In this document: positions 40,695-49,670 of the stretch, piece by piece
Position numbering within the stretch: position 1 is the stretch's first letter
Layout: every line of letters begins with the position of its first letter
NCBI RefSeq assembly: GCF_030915525.1
Contig: NZ_CP133269.1
Coordinates: 645,001-709,000 of the forward strand
Direction of reading: 5' to 3'
DNA length: 64,000 bases
Source: Neobacillus sp. PS2-9
GTDB taxonomy: Bacteria; Bacillota; Bacilli; Bacillales; Cytobacillaceae
Notes under the pieces: generated by a model
The model's database searches: none
Told to the model about the DNA's origin: nothing
What the model saw: only the letters and a program-made list of their open reading frames with translations
Made by a program: the position numbers and the translations under genes

Positions 40695-41050
40695 CTACGT
40701 TTACTTTTCCTAGAATAATAGAAAGAAAGTCGAAGTAGAAGGGAGCTACGTCTACTTTTGACTAAAAAGAAGAGAGAAAGTTGAAGTAGAAGGGAGCAAC
40801 GTCTACTTTCACTAAAAAGAAGGAGAGAAAGTCGAAGTAGAAGGGAGCAACGTCTACTTTTCCCTAAAAAGAAGGAGAGAAAGTCGAAGTAGAAGGCAGC
40901 TACGTCTACCTTTCCCTAAAAAGAAGGAGAGAAAGTCGAAGTAGAGGGAGCAACGTCTACTTTTCCCTAAAAAGAAGGAGAGAAAGTCGAAGTAGAAGGG
41001 AGCTACATCAACTTTTTGCTAAAAAGAAGGAGAGAAAGTCGAAGTAGATG
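40695..41050. repeat. 51-bp hairpin minisatellite array B, 7-8 units
   Basis: The element C(T/A)ACGTCTAC recurs at 40695, 40746, 40797, 40848, 40900, 40951 and 41003, a period of 51-52 bp. Each unit has GTCGAAGTAGAAGGGAGC followed by AACGTCTAC, and the linker reads TTTTCCCTAAAAAGAAGG. The hairpin core matches that of the array at 21734-22290, while the linker differs. It is intergenic, between LCP and CPBP genes. Confidence 0.9.
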
Positions 41051-41080
41051 CATCAACATTGTTGTAACCAGCACAAATTA

Positions 41081-41124
41081 GGGGACAGTCCCCCACCGCT
41101 TTAACGCAGCGGGGGACTGTCCCC
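41081..41124. repeat. 44-bp double-palindrome repeat, copy 11
   Basis: Centre CCGCTTTAACGCAGC. It lies 9 bp past the leftward LCP gene stop and just right of array B. Confidence 0.9.
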
Positions 41125-41133
41125 ATCTCGTTA

Positions 41134-42060
41134 TTATAAATCAAGCTGTGCTCTCAAGATGTTTTGCACGCGTTGCTTTTCTTCTGGTGAAACTAAACCA
41201 TAGTAGATGTCGTTAATCTTGGTGCCTTCTTCTTTTAACTCCATTTGTTGAATCGTTGTATCCTTCACGTCATAGCCCTTTTGGATCGCAGCAATCTGGT
41301 CGAAGGTTAGGTTGGTTTTCACATTTTTCCCGAGTACGTCAAAGATGCCTGCAAAGTTTTTTAAGCTGGATAAGCTCGCACCCTCGTCAATCACGCCCTG
41401 AATAATTTCACGCTGTCTCATTTGACGGCCAAAATCACCTCTAGGGTCTTCATGCCTCATTCGTGTATAGCTCAACGCCTTTTCGCCGTTTAGCTTCAAT
41501 TTCCCTTTCGCAAAATGGAAGCCATCCTGCGTGAAGTCTAAATCATTGTTTACCTTCACACCGCCAACCGCGTCCACCATATCCTTAAAGCCTTCCATAT
41601 TCACTTGGATATAGTAATCAATCGGAATATCAAGGAAATCCTCAACCGTATTCATCGCCATTGGGACGCCGCCGAAAGCGTAGGCATGGTTAATTTTATC
41701 CTCTTTTCCTTTTCCAATAATCTCCGTACGCGTATCACGCGGGATGCTCAGCATTTTTACCGTATGATTTTTTGGATTGACCGTCAACACAATCATCGTA
41801 TCCGAGCGGCCTTTATCTCCTTCGCGCTCGTCTACACCCAGCATTAAAACGGAAAAAGGATCCTTTTCCGCCACCGCCACAGGCTTCTCGCGCTTATCAG
41901 AAGTTCGATCAACTGCTTGATGCATTGAATCAACCGCGTTATTAAAAGATTTATATACAGAGTAAGCGTACACGCCTCCACCAATTCCTATAGCTAGAAG
42001 GATGGTGCCTGTCACTTTTACCCATTTTCTTAGTTTTCTTTTCTTTTTTCGAGCCCTCAT
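41134..42060 (-). CDS. LytR-CpsA-Psr (LCP) family protein
   Basis: LCP proteins attach teichoic acids or other anionic polymers to peptidoglycan. The 308-residue protein has a very basic N-terminus (MRARKKKRKLRKW), one membrane helix (about 15-32), and an extracellular LCP domain with LMLGVDEREGDKGRSDTMIVL, LSIPRDTR, KINHAYAFGG and YTRMRHEDPRGDFGRQMRQREII, containing the Asp and Arg residues that bind the polyprenyl pyrophosphate. AGGAGG precedes the ATG. It is divergent from the two-component gene set at 42264. It is one of several LytR/TagU-type paralogues usual in Bacillus. Confidence 0.93.
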   Translation of the reverse strand: MRARKKKRKLRKWVKVTGTILLAIGIGGGVYAYSVYKSFNNAVDSMHQAVDRTSDKREKPVAVAEKDPFSVLMLGVDEREGDKGRSDTMIVLTVNPKNHTVKMLSIPRDTRTEIIGKGKEDKINHAYAFGGVPMAMNTVEDFLDIPIDYYIQVNMEGFKDMVDAVGGVKVNNDLDFTQDGFHFAKGKLKLNGEKALSYTRMRHEDPRGDFGRQMRQREIIQGVIDEGASLSSLKNFAGIFDVLGKNVKTNLTFDQIAAIQKGYDVKDTTIQQMELKEEGTKINDIYYGLVSPEEKQRVQNILRAQLDL

Positions 42061-42263
42061 AAAAACAGAACCTCCTAAAAACTTACAAATAAGTTACAAT
42101 CTTTATCTATGTTAACAAAAAATTAGTTTAAGAGGTATGTAAAAAATATGGAAATGATAGAGTGGAGGCATCAAGGACTATGACTTGATATTCAAACTTC
42201 TGCCATTTTCTTGCTATAATGACAGATAGATATAGTGAAAATTGGAGAGGGGCTCCCCATCTT

Positions 42264-42905
42264 ATGAAAATCAAAGTCATAATTGCGGATGATAACTCAT
42301 TTATCCGAGAAGGGTTAAAAATCATTCTATCTACCTATGCAGAATTTGACGTACTGGACACCGTGAGTGATGGAAAAGAAGCGGTGGACTACTGCCAAAT
42401 GCATGAGGTGGATATTGCTTTATTAGATGTGAGAATGCCACATATGAACGGTGTAGAAGCCACGAAGCTTTTGACCGAAAAGACGAAGACAAAGCCCATC
42501 ATCTTGACCACCTTTGATGACGATGAATACATAACAGATGCTATCAAAAATGGAGCCAAGGGCTATTTATTGAAAAATAATGACCCGGAACAAATTCGCG
42601 ATGCCATCAAGAGTGTGTATAAAGGAAACAGCATTATTCAAGACGTGATTTTAGAAAAGCTCAAATTGAACCTCGGCGGTGGCACGAAACCGTCCGACAC
42701 CAAGCTGGACCTCTCCCTTTTTACAGAAAGAGAGCGGGACATCATGTCGTTGATTGCCAAAGGGTATTCCAACAAAGCGATTTCTAAGGAGCTGTTTATT
42801 TCTGAAGGGACGGTCGCCAATTACATTACCTCAATCTTAAATAAAACCGGACTCGAGCACCGGACTCAAATCGCCATTTACTATCTAACGGGGAAAGTAG
42901 ACTAA
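42264..42905 (+). CDS. NarL-family response regulator, LnrK-like
   Basis: The protein has a receiver domain with D9/D10 and phosphorylation site D55 in ALLDVRMPH, K in GYLLKNND, and a C-terminal LuxR-type helix-turn-helix (FTERERDIMSLIAKGYSNKAISKELFISEGTVANYI). The frame opens at 42219, but the ATG at 42264, behind GGAGAGGGG, gives the normal MKIKVIIADDN start (213 residues). The kinase follows on the next base after the stop. With the ABC genes it resembles the LnrJK-LMN linearmycin resistance system, although here the regulator precedes the kinase. Confidence 0.9.
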   Translation: MKIKVIIADDNSFIREGLKIILSTYAEFDVLDTVSDGKEAVDYCQMHEVDIALLDVRMPHMNGVEATKLLTEKTKTKPIILTTFDDDEYITDAIKNGAKGYLLKNNDPEQIRDAIKSVYKGNSIIQDVILEKLKLNLGGGTKPSDTKLDLSLFTERERDIMSLIAKGYSNKAISKELFISEGTVANYITSILNKTGLEHRTQIAIYYLTGKVD

Positions 42906-44015
42906 ATGGAGCTTTGGATGATTTTTACGAAGCTTATCTTACTTTTGTATATCGCGTTTACCTGTATTCGAGCAGAGGTCAATCACATCTCATGGGTGGT
43001 ACTTACTTTCCTGCTTTATTTTTGTCTTACAATCACGATGTATATTTTTAAAAATCACACCGTTAAACGGGTGTTGCTGATGCTCACTATCGCTCTCTCG
43101 GTCACGGCCTGCATCCTTGTTCAGCCGTTGTTTTGTTTGGTATTGCCGCTCGCAATCATCGAATTGTCGGGAGAATTTGTGCATAGCCGTCTTACTCTAT
43201 TGATGCTATCCGCGGTTCCTATTCTTTACATAAAGGTCGAGCTTCAGCCCATTTACGGGTTGGCGGCCACCCTTTGTTTTTTGATTTTCACCATGACTCA
43301 ACTGTATCATGATAAGCTCGAAAAAAATGAAGCCCAGATTGATACGATGCGCAAGACGCTCCACAGGTTAACGAAGAATATCAATGAAAACACAGAGTAC
43401 ATCCGCCAATCAGAATACACGTTCAAGTTAGAAGAACGGAACCGAATTTCACAGGAGATTCACGATAAAATCGGACACTCGATGACCGGGGCTCTTTTTC
43501 AAATGGAAGCGGCGAAACGCTTGATGGAGACCGATCAGTCAAAAGCCACTGAACTCCTGCAAAATGCCATCAACATCTCCAAGGAGGGGATTGAAAAGAT
43601 TCGGATGACGTTAAAAAATATCAAGCCCCCAACCGAGCAGGTGGGAATTAATCGGATGAAGCTCTTAATCGACGATTTCAACGCCAAGCAATCCATCAAA
43701 ACCGTCCTTACCTACGAAGGCAATTTAGATCACATCACGCCGATTCAGTGGAAAATCATCCATGAAAATGTCACGGAGGCATTAACGAATGCCATGAAGT
43801 ATTCTGGGGCCACGCTTATTTCGGTGGATGTCAAAGTGCTAAACAAAATCATTCGCGTCGAAGTGAAGGACAATGGAGTTGGAACGGAAATGATCAAGAA
43901 GGGCCTTGGGATTATTGGGATGGAAGAGCGGACGGCTACTGTGAACGGCAAAATCATCGTGGACAGTACGCATGGATTTTCGGTCACCACCTTGTTGCCA
44001 ATCGCATCCACATGA
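42906..44015 (+). CDS. HisKA_3-type sensor kinase, LnrJ-like
   Basis: A 369-residue kinase with about five or six membrane helices in the first 130 residues and almost no extracellular domain, which is typical of sensors that detect membrane-active compounds within the bilayer. The dimerisation domain has H186 in EERNRISQEIHDKIGHS, followed by a HATPase domain with NALTNAMKYSG-like EALTNAMKYSGAT and KDNGVGTEMIKKGLGIIGMEER. It begins right after the regulator stop. The last 45 bp of the gene are echoed downstream as diverged repeats. Confidence 0.9.
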   Translation: MELWMIFTKLILLLYIAFTCIRAEVNHISWVVLTFLLYFCLTITMYIFKNHTVKRVLLMLTIALSVTACILVQPLFCLVLPLAIIELSGEFVHSRLTLLMLSAVPILYIKVELQPIYGLAATLCFLIFTMTQLYHDKLEKNEAQIDTMRKTLHRLTKNINENTEYIRQSEYTFKLEERNRISQEIHDKIGHSMTGALFQMEAAKRLMETDQSKATELLQNAINISKEGIEKIRMTLKNIKPPTEQVGINRMKLLIDDFNAKQSIKTVLTYEGNLDHITPIQWKIIHENVTEALTNAMKYSGATLISVDVKVLNKIIRVEVKDNGVGTEMIKKGLGIIGMEERTATVNGKIIVDSTHGFSVTTLLPIAST

Positions 44016-44240
44016 CGTTTTTTACTCGAAACCGGGTTTCGATTGCATCACAGACTTTGCGCCGCTACCATGTTGGGGAACGCATCACCATGATTTTCGG
44101 TCACCGTCCTGCTGCCACTCGCATCAACATGACGTTTTTTGTACAAAACCGGGTTGCCAATCACACCTCCATGAAGTTCTTCACACAAGAAGATGTTGCC
44201 AAAGGCGTCACCATGACCATCTCACACGAAAGACATGAAG
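44016..44240 (+). repeat. degenerate about 40-45 bp repeats derived from the kinase 3' end
   Basis: The end of the kinase gene, ATTTTCGGTCACC to TCGCATCCACATGACG (43977-44016), recurs at 44092-44134 with few changes. Weaker units contain ATGACGTTTTTT, AAACCGGGTT and GCATCACCATGA at 44012, 44077, 44130 and 44190. They fill most of the gap before the ABC ATPase gene. A long frame stays open through them but has no ribosome site. Confidence 0.7.
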
Positions 44241-44331
44241 ATTCTCATGTGAAAAGAATGAACGATTGCACTTATGCAGGTTCATTCTTTTTTTTATACT
44301 TGAATTATACAAGGGAACAGGGGTGAACACG

Positions 44332-45270
44332 ATGAACGTGTTGGAAATTAGAAACTTAACGAAGAAATTCAGTGATTTTATCGCTGTCGATCATATGAGC
44401 TTATCCGTCAAAGAGGGAGAAATCTTTGGGTTCCTCGGATCCAATGGAGCCGGGAAAAGTACGACGATTAACATGATTGCCGGTCTCTTACGCAGCAACG
44501 AGGGGAAGATTACGATCCTTGGCAAGGATACGGAGAAACACAGCCGTTACGCCAAAATGAATATCGGAATGGTGCCACAGGACCTCGCCATTTACGAGGA
44601 CATGACGGCCTATGAGAATGTGAAATTCTTTGCCGGGCTGTACGGTTTACGCGGGTCCGAGTTAAAAGAACGAGTAGAGGAAGCCTTAGAATTTGTCGGA
44701 CTACAAGACCGCCATAAAAGTTATCCGAAAAGTTTTTCCGGCGGGATGAAGCGTAGATTGAACATCGCTTGTGCCATTGCACATCGGCCAAAACTGATTA
44801 TCATGGATGAGCCGACGGTCGGAATCGATCCGCAATCGCGGAATTATATCCTCAATTCGGTTCGGAAGCTAAATGAGATGGGCTGTACGATCATTTACAC
44901 CAGCCACTATATGGAGGAAGTTGAGGAAATCTGCACGCAGATTGCCATCATCGATCATGGGAAAATCATTGCGGAAGGCACGAAGGAACAATTGAAATCA
45001 ATCATCACCAATACAAAGGATTTATGGATAGAGGTCAAATCAACGGAACACGTGAACGTTCAGGCTATTAAGGAAATCAAAGGGGTCGAAGCCGTTACGG
45101 TGGACGAAAACTTTATCAAAATTAACTCGGATACCGGTGTGAACAACTTAAATCAAATCATGGAACACTTTATGAGTCAGCACATCGAAATCCGTTCATT
45201 ACAGGAAAAAGCTCCAAACCTAGAAACCGTCTTTTTAACGTTAACAGGCAGGAATTTACGGGACCAATAA
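44332..45270 (+). CDS. ABC exporter ATP-binding protein, LnrL-like
   Basis: The 312-residue ATPase has Walker [11 protein letters not shown] loop VPQD, signature [11 protein letters not shown], Walker [14 protein letters not shown] and the H switch YTSHY. The C-terminal extension (about 215-312) is typical of the drug-export/NatA subgroup. The frame starts at 44266, but AGGGG lies 8 nt before the ATG at 44332, which gives the normal [13 protein letters not shown] start. Two permeases follow. It would power export of a membrane-active antibiotic or similar compound. Confidence 0.92.
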   Translation: MNVLEIRNLTKKFSDFIAVDHMSLSVKEGEIFGFLGSNGAGKSTTINMIAGLLRSNEGKITILGKDTEKHSRYAKMNIGMVPQDLAIYEDMTAYENVKFFAGLYGLRGSELKERVEEALEFVGLQDRHKSYPKSFSGGMKRRLNIACAIAHRPKLIIMDEPTVGIDPQSRNYILNSVRKLNEMGCTIIYTSHYMEEVEEICTQIAIIDHGKIIAEGTKEQLKSIITNTKDLWIEVKSTEHVNVQAIKEIKGVEAVTVDENFIKINSDTGVNNLNQIMEHFMSQHIEIRSLQEKAPNLETVFLTLTGRNLRDQ

Positions 45271-45288
45271 GGAAAGGAGGGGACGGCC

Positions 45289-46398
45289 ATGAACATTTTC
45301 AGTATGGCTTGGAAGGGAATTAAATCCGATTTTCGTGACAGAAGAACCTTGTTTTTTATGCTCCTCTTTCCGATTGTCTTGATGCTTGTACTAGGTACGG
45401 CTTTGTCGAACACGTTTACCACCAGTATTCCTGTGGATGATCTCCACGTGGTATACACAGATACAACAAAGGGGGAGAACTTTCAGCCTTTTGTTAAGGA
45501 GGTCAAAAAGTCGGGTGTTCATTTTAAAAAAGTCATCGATGAAACCAAGGCGAAAAAAGACGTGCAGCAAAGTAAAGTGGATGGCTATGTCAAGGTATCA
45601 GATAAGGAAGTGCAGCTGTATCTCAATAATGGCAGCAGCATCGAAGCAAACATTCTTCAAGGCATGCTTTCCGCTTATGTGAATCAATACAATATTGCCA
45701 CTGAAATCATGAAGACGGCACCGGATAAAATGGCAGCGTTTTCTCGCGATAGCCAGGCGAATTTTATCAAAGAAACCTCGCTTCAACCTGATAAGCAGCC
45801 GAGTTCGATGGATTACTATGCGATTGTGATTACGACGATGATTATCCTGTACGGAGCGATGTCGGCCAGTTCGTTAATTGTGGAAGAACGAGTGAGAGGG
45901 ACGGCCAATCGTCTGATTGCCTCTCCGATTAGAAAAAGTGAAATTTTTATCGGAAAAGTACTTGGAGGTCTTGTCAGCAGTAGTTTATCTGCCTTGCTGG
46001 TAGTTCAGCTGAGCAAGCTGTTATTCCATGCGAATTGGGGCGATCATGAAGGAATGGTCTACCTGGTTCTTTTGACTGAGATTATTTTTGCGGTGAGCTT
46101 AGGGATTGGAATCAGCTTTTTAGCAAAAACACATGCCGCTCCAAAAGTGATCATTACACTCGTTGCTCAGTTATCCTCCTTCTTTGGCGGGTCCTATTTT
46201 AGAATTGTGAATCCTGAGGGTTTCTTCAAATTGATTACGGAGCTTTCTCCCCTTACTTGGATGAACAACGGGTTAATGAAATTAATTTATGCGAATGACC
46301 TATCTGCGGCCATCCCTGCAATCACCATCAACATGGCTGGGTCACTCCTCTTTTTACTAGTAGCGGTTATCTCTTTAAAACGACGGGAGGGGCTATAA
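45289..46398 (+). CDS. ABC-2 type permease, LnrM-like
   Basis: A 369-residue permease: one N-terminal helix (about 25-43), a large extracellular domain (45-165), then five helices, the ABC2_membrane_3 layout. The segment VEERVRGTANRLIASPI before the third helix is characteristic of the family. GGAGGGG lies just before the ATG. It is 18 bp after the ATPase, and the next permease starts immediately after its stop. It is one half of a heterodimeric exporter. Confidence 0.9.
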   Translation: MNIFSMAWKGIKSDFRDRRTLFFMLLFPIVLMLVLGTALSNTFTTSIPVDDLHVVYTDTTKGENFQPFVKEVKKSGVHFKKVIDETKAKKDVQQSKVDGYVKVSDKEVQLYLNNGSSIEANILQGMLSAYVNQYNIATEIMKTAPDKMAAFSRDSQANFIKETSLQPDKQPSSMDYYAIVITTMIILYGAMSASSLIVEERVRGTANRLIASPIRKSEIFIGKVLGGLVSSSLSALLVVQLSKLLFHANWGDHEGMVYLVLLTEIIFAVSLGIGISFLAKTHAAPKVIITLVAQLSSFFGGSYFRIVNPEGFFKLITELSPLTWMNNGLMKLIYANDLSAAIPAITINMAGSLLFLLVAVISLKRREGL

Positions 46399-47544
46399 AT
46401 GAAGGATATCCTCTGGTTAATTCAAAACACATTAAGTATGACGTTTCGTAAACGAAAAAATGTAATCATGTTCTTGCTCATGCCTTTGGTGGGAATTTTC
46501 ATTGCCCTTCTTGCCTATGGCGGAAATCAAACACCGACCCTCACGGTAGGCATCGTGAATCAAGACAAGAGCGAGGTTACGGAAGATACGATTCAATTTC
46601 TCAAAGGGTTAGAGAACGTGAAGGTGTCCGGGGTGGAGGCAGCAGAGGGGAAGGCGCAGATTACGTCTGGCAAGCTTGACTCTGTGATTATCTTTGAAAA
46701 AGGATTCTCAGATAGCGTGCTGAAGGGTTCACCTGACCATATTGAGATTAGCTCTATCAAAGGGGCTGCGGTGACAGGATTTGTGAAGTCCTATTTATAT
46801 CAATATATCAATAATTTAGCAACGATCAGTCGTGCGGCGGACGGTAACCAGCCGATGTTCGAACAGATGGTGAAGGACTATCAGCAAAGTGGATATAAGC
46901 TTGTGAACCATTCAGTGGAAGATGCTTCAAAAAATAAGCTTATGACCAACCAAGCGATTGGGTTCCTGATTATGATCATGATGATGTCGGCAGTTAATCT
47001 ATCTGAGATTATTTTGTTGGAAAAAGAACAGCGGACGTATTACCGCTTATTATCGACACCGATCAATGCGAGGAAGTATGTATTCGCGAATGTGATTGTG
47101 AATATGATTGTGATGACGATCCAGGTGTTAATCACGTTAACCATTATGAGAATGGTCTTTGATATGGGCGTGAATGTGTCCTTTTGGGAAGCCGCGTTTG
47201 TTATGATTCTCTTTTCCTTGATTTCAGTCGGTTTGTCATTAGTGATCATTTCTTTCGCCAACAACCGGAGTGCGGCGGGCGCTTTGCAAAACTTAGTGAT
47301 CACTCCGACTGTCATGCTGTCTGGCTGCTTCTGGCCAGTTGAAGTCATGCCGAAATCGTTGCAAAAAATTGCAGAATTCCTGCCGCAGCGCTGGACCTTA
47401 GACACACTCACTAAATTGCAGGAAGGAAGCACCTTCAGCGGCCTGTACCTACACTACATCATTCTATTCGCCTTTGCAGCGGCATTCTTCCTGATCGCCG
47501 TGTATCGGTTCAGTAGAAATAATACGACACAGAACTTTATCTAA
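46399..47544 (+). CDS. ABC-2 type permease, LnrN-like
   Basis: The partner permease, 381 residues, with the same layout: an N-terminal helix, an extracellular domain of about 150 residues and five C-terminal helices; LLEKEQRTYYRLLSTPINARKYVF matches the coupling segment of the first permease. Its ATG is the base after the previous stop, so translation is coupled. A 44-bp palindrome begins 7 bp after the stop and probably ends the transcript of the five-gene set. Confidence 0.9.
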   Translation: MKDILWLIQNTLSMTFRKRKNVIMFLLMPLVGIFIALLAYGGNQTPTLTVGIVNQDKSEVTEDTIQFLKGLENVKVSGVEAAEGKAQITSGKLDSVIIFEKGFSDSVLKGSPDHIEISSIKGAAVTGFVKSYLYQYINNLATISRAADGNQPMFEQMVKDYQQSGYKLVNHSVEDASKNKLMTNQAIGFLIMIMMMSAVNLSEIILLEKEQRTYYRLLSTPINARKYVFANVIVNMIVMTIQVLITLTIMRMVFDMGVNVSFWEAAFVMILFSLISVGLSLVIISFANNRSAAGALQNLVITPTVMLSGCFWPVEVMPKSLQKIAEFLPQRWTLDTLTKLQEGSTFSGLYLHYIILFAFAAAFFLIAVYRFSRNNTTQNFI

Positions 47545-47550
47545 AAGAGC

Positions 47551-47594
47551 GGGGACAGTCCCCCACTGCGCTAAAGCGCCGGGGGACTGTCCCC
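47551..47594. repeat. 44-bp double-palindrome repeat, copy 12
   Basis: Centre CTGCGCTAAAGCGCC, opposite in orientation to most. It is followed by AAAAATTTTTTTAG, so it looks like a working terminator for the exporter operon. Confidence 0.9.
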
Positions 47595-47675
47595 AAAAAT
47601 TTTTTTAGACGCCCTAAATAGTTGATTTGATAATAATGGAAACACTTACAATGGTAGAATATTATTTTTTGATGA

Positions 47676-47704
47676 TTGACAATATAAAAATAGATTAGTA
47701 ATAT
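47676..47704 (+). promoter_or_regulatory. predicted sigma-A promoter of the met operon
   Basis: TTGACA (47676-47681), 17-bp spacer and TAATAT (47699-47704). Transcription would start near 47711, 20 bp before the riboswitch. Confidence 0.8.
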
Positions 47705-47730
47705 CAAAAATGTTAAAAAAAACTAATAAT

Positions 47731-47833
47731 TCTTATCGAGAGTGACCGAGGGACTTGGCCCTATGACGTCCGGCAACCCCCTAATTGGGAAGGTGCCAAT
47801 TCCAGCAGAATGACTTTCATTCTGAAAGATAAG
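47731..47833 (+). ncRNA. SAM-I (S-box) riboswitch
   Basis: The aptamer shows the conserved S-box pieces in order: TCTTATCGAGAGTGACCGAG, GGACTTGGCCCTATGACG, CCGGCAACC, AAGGTGCCAATTCC and closing GATAAG. P1 is formed by CTTATC with GATAAG. It senses S-adenosylmethionine and controls the methionine importer below. Confidence 0.95.
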
Positions 47834-47857
47834 CTTGAAATAATTGTTTGTATTTCG

Positions 47858-47887
47858 ATGCTCCTTTCAGTTGAAAGGGGCATTTTT
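47858..47887 (+). terminator. riboswitch-controlled terminator
   Basis: ATGCTCCTTTCA and TGAAAGGGGCAT form a strong stem followed by TTTTTT. It is the expression platform: with SAM bound the transcript ends here. Confidence 0.9.
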
Positions 47888-47974
47888 TGTATGGAAAAAT
47901 CCAACAGGGTCGTAGCAGGCTAACTGGATAAACATTATTTTAAAATATCGCTCATGAAAAAAGAGGTCATCATT

Positions 47975-48988
47975 ATGATTGAGATTCGTCAACTAACAAA
48001 GGAATATAAAACGAAAAGTGGAACGGTCAAGGGAGTCGATGATGTTTCTTTAACGGTTCAACGAGGGGAAATCTATGGTATCGTCGGCTACTCTGGCGCC
48101 GGAAAAAGCTCGTTGCTCCGCTGCATTAACTTGTTGGAACAACCTACTTCAGGCACTATTACTGTCGATGGGACGGACCTTACTTCCTTAAAAGGGGAGA
48201 AGCTTCGTCTGGCACGGCTAAAGATTGGCATGATCTTTCAACACTTTTACCTCATCAGTCAAAAGACAGTCTATGAAAATATTGCTTTTTCGCTGAAAGC
48301 GGCCAACTATCCGAAGAATCAAATCAGCACCCGTGTGATGGAATTACTAGAAACGGTGGGACTTGCGGATAAGCGCGATGTGTATCCAGCCCAGCTGAGC
48401 GGTGGACAAAAGCAGCGGGTGGGGATTGCACGGGCACTCGCCAATAATCCAACAGTCCTGCTGTGTGATGAGGCAACCTCCGCCCTTGACCCGACCACAA
48501 CCAAGTCGATTTTGAATCTATTAAAAAAGATCAACAGGGAGCTTAACATTACGATTATTCTCATCACGCATGAGATGGACGTAGTAAAAGAAATTTGCCA
48601 CCGGATGGCGATTATGCAAGACGGGAAGGTGATTGAAGAAGGAGCAGTCTATGACATCTTCGCCAACCCTCAGGCGGAGCTCACCGGAGAGTTTATTGAT
48701 AGTGTAGTATCTTTTGATATACCGGAGTCCATCCTGTCTAGCAGTGAAGGGCCAATCATTAAGGTGTTATTTAAAGGGAAAGTCGCCGGTGAGGGGGTCA
48801 TTTCCGATATGCTGCAGACATTCAGCGTAAAAGGGAACTTCCTCCATGGTTCGATTGAATACATCCAAGAATTGCCCTTGGGCATTTTCATTATGGAACT
48901 GAAAGGTGCGAAAGAGGAATTGACCGCGGCCCTTCGATACATTGAGGACCGGGCCGCGCAAGTGGAGGTGTTACGAAATGGGATTTGA
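47975..48988 (+). CDS. metN: methionine ABC transporter ATP-binding protein
   Basis: The 337-residue protein has a Walker A GYSGAGKSS, signature LSGGQKQRVGIARAL, Walker B VLLCDEATSALDP and a C-terminal NIL (ACT-like) regulatory domain (about 255-335) that binds methionine in this family. The frame starts at 47954, but AGAGG with 8-nt spacing fits the ATG at 47975. It overlaps the permease gene by 11 bp. SAM riboswitch control upstream supports a methionine or methionine-derivative substrate. Confidence 0.95.
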   Translation: MIEIRQLTKEYKTKSGTVKGVDDVSLTVQRGEIYGIVGYSGAGKSSLLRCINLLEQPTSGTITVDGTDLTSLKGEKLRLARLKIGMIFQHFYLISQKTVYENIAFSLKAANYPKNQISTRVMELLETVGLADKRDVYPAQLSGGQKQRVGIARALANNPTVLLCDEATSALDPTTTKSILNLLKKINRELNITIILITHEMDVVKEICHRMAIMQDGKVIEEGAVYDIFANPQAELTGEFIDSVVSFDIPESILSSSEGPIIKVLFKGKVAGEGVISDMLQTFSVKGNFLHGSIEYIQELPLGIFIMELKGAKEELTAALRYIEDRAAQVEVLRNGI

Positions 48989-49652
48989 TTTTCAGCATCT
49001 GGTGGAATTAATTCCAGATATCAATACTGCTTTTATGCAGACGATTTATATGATTATGATTTCCTTAGCGATTGCCATCGTCATTGGCTTGCCAGTGGGA
49101 ATCCTGTTATTTGTCACTGACAAAGGCTTGTTTTTACAAAATCGCATGATTCAAGTAACGATGGGATTCCTAGTAAACTTGATTCGTTCGATTCCATTTA
49201 TTATCTTGCTGGTAGCGCTAATTCCATTAACCAACTTCATCGTTGGTTCGACGATTGGACCGACAGCCGCAAGTGTGTCGCTATCGGTGGCAGCCATTCC
49301 ATTCTTTGCTCGAATCGTCGAAACGGCATTAAGGGAAATCGATAAAGGGGTCATCGAAGCGGCGATTGCGGCGGGAGCGACGCCAACCATGATTATAAAA
49401 GATGTTCTGCTCCTTGAAGCAAGATCAGGAATCATCTCGGGTATTACGTTGACCCTTATTAGTTTAATCGGATTTTCGGCGATGGCCGGGACAGTGGGCG
49501 GCGGTGGAATTGGAGATTTAGCAATTCGCTTTGGGTATTACCGCTATGACAATACCATCATGATTGCCACTGTTGTTATATTAATTATTTTAGTTCAGGT
49601 TATTCAACTGCTTGGTGATTTTGTTGCCAAAGTTGTCGATAAAAGAAGATAA
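48978..49652 (+). CDS. metP: methionine ABC transporter permease
   Basis: A 224-residue MetI/MetP-type permease with about five membrane helices and the EAA loop EAAIAAGATPTMIIKDVLLLEARSG that contacts MetN. The longer frame from 48942 is within metN; the ATG at 48978 has GGAGGTG 9 nt upstream and is used. It overlaps metN by 11 bp and ends 18 bp before metQ. The order N-P-Q is that of B. subtilis. Confidence 0.94.
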   Translation: MGFDFQHLVELIPDINTAFMQTIYMIMISLAIAIVIGLPVGILLFVTDKGLFLQNRMIQVTMGFLVNLIRSIPFIILLVALIPLTNFIVGSTIGPTAASVSLSVAAIPFFARIVETALREIDKGVIEAAIAAGATPTMIIKDVLLLEARSGIISGITLTLISLIGFSAMAGTVGGGGIGDLAIRFGYYRYDNTIMIATVVILIILVQVIQLLGDFVAKVVDKRR

Positions 49653-49670
49653 GGAAGGAAGGAAAAAGTT

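Noticed and set aside
40695..41050. Possible CRISPR array
   Set aside because: Linkers between hairpins are themselves repeated and vary only by point changes, unlike CRISPR spacers.
44012..44326. Rightward 104-codon frame with MTFF and NRV repeats
   Set aside because: No Shine-Dalgarno sequence; it is explained by repeated DNA copied from the kinase end and overlaps the next gene's leader.
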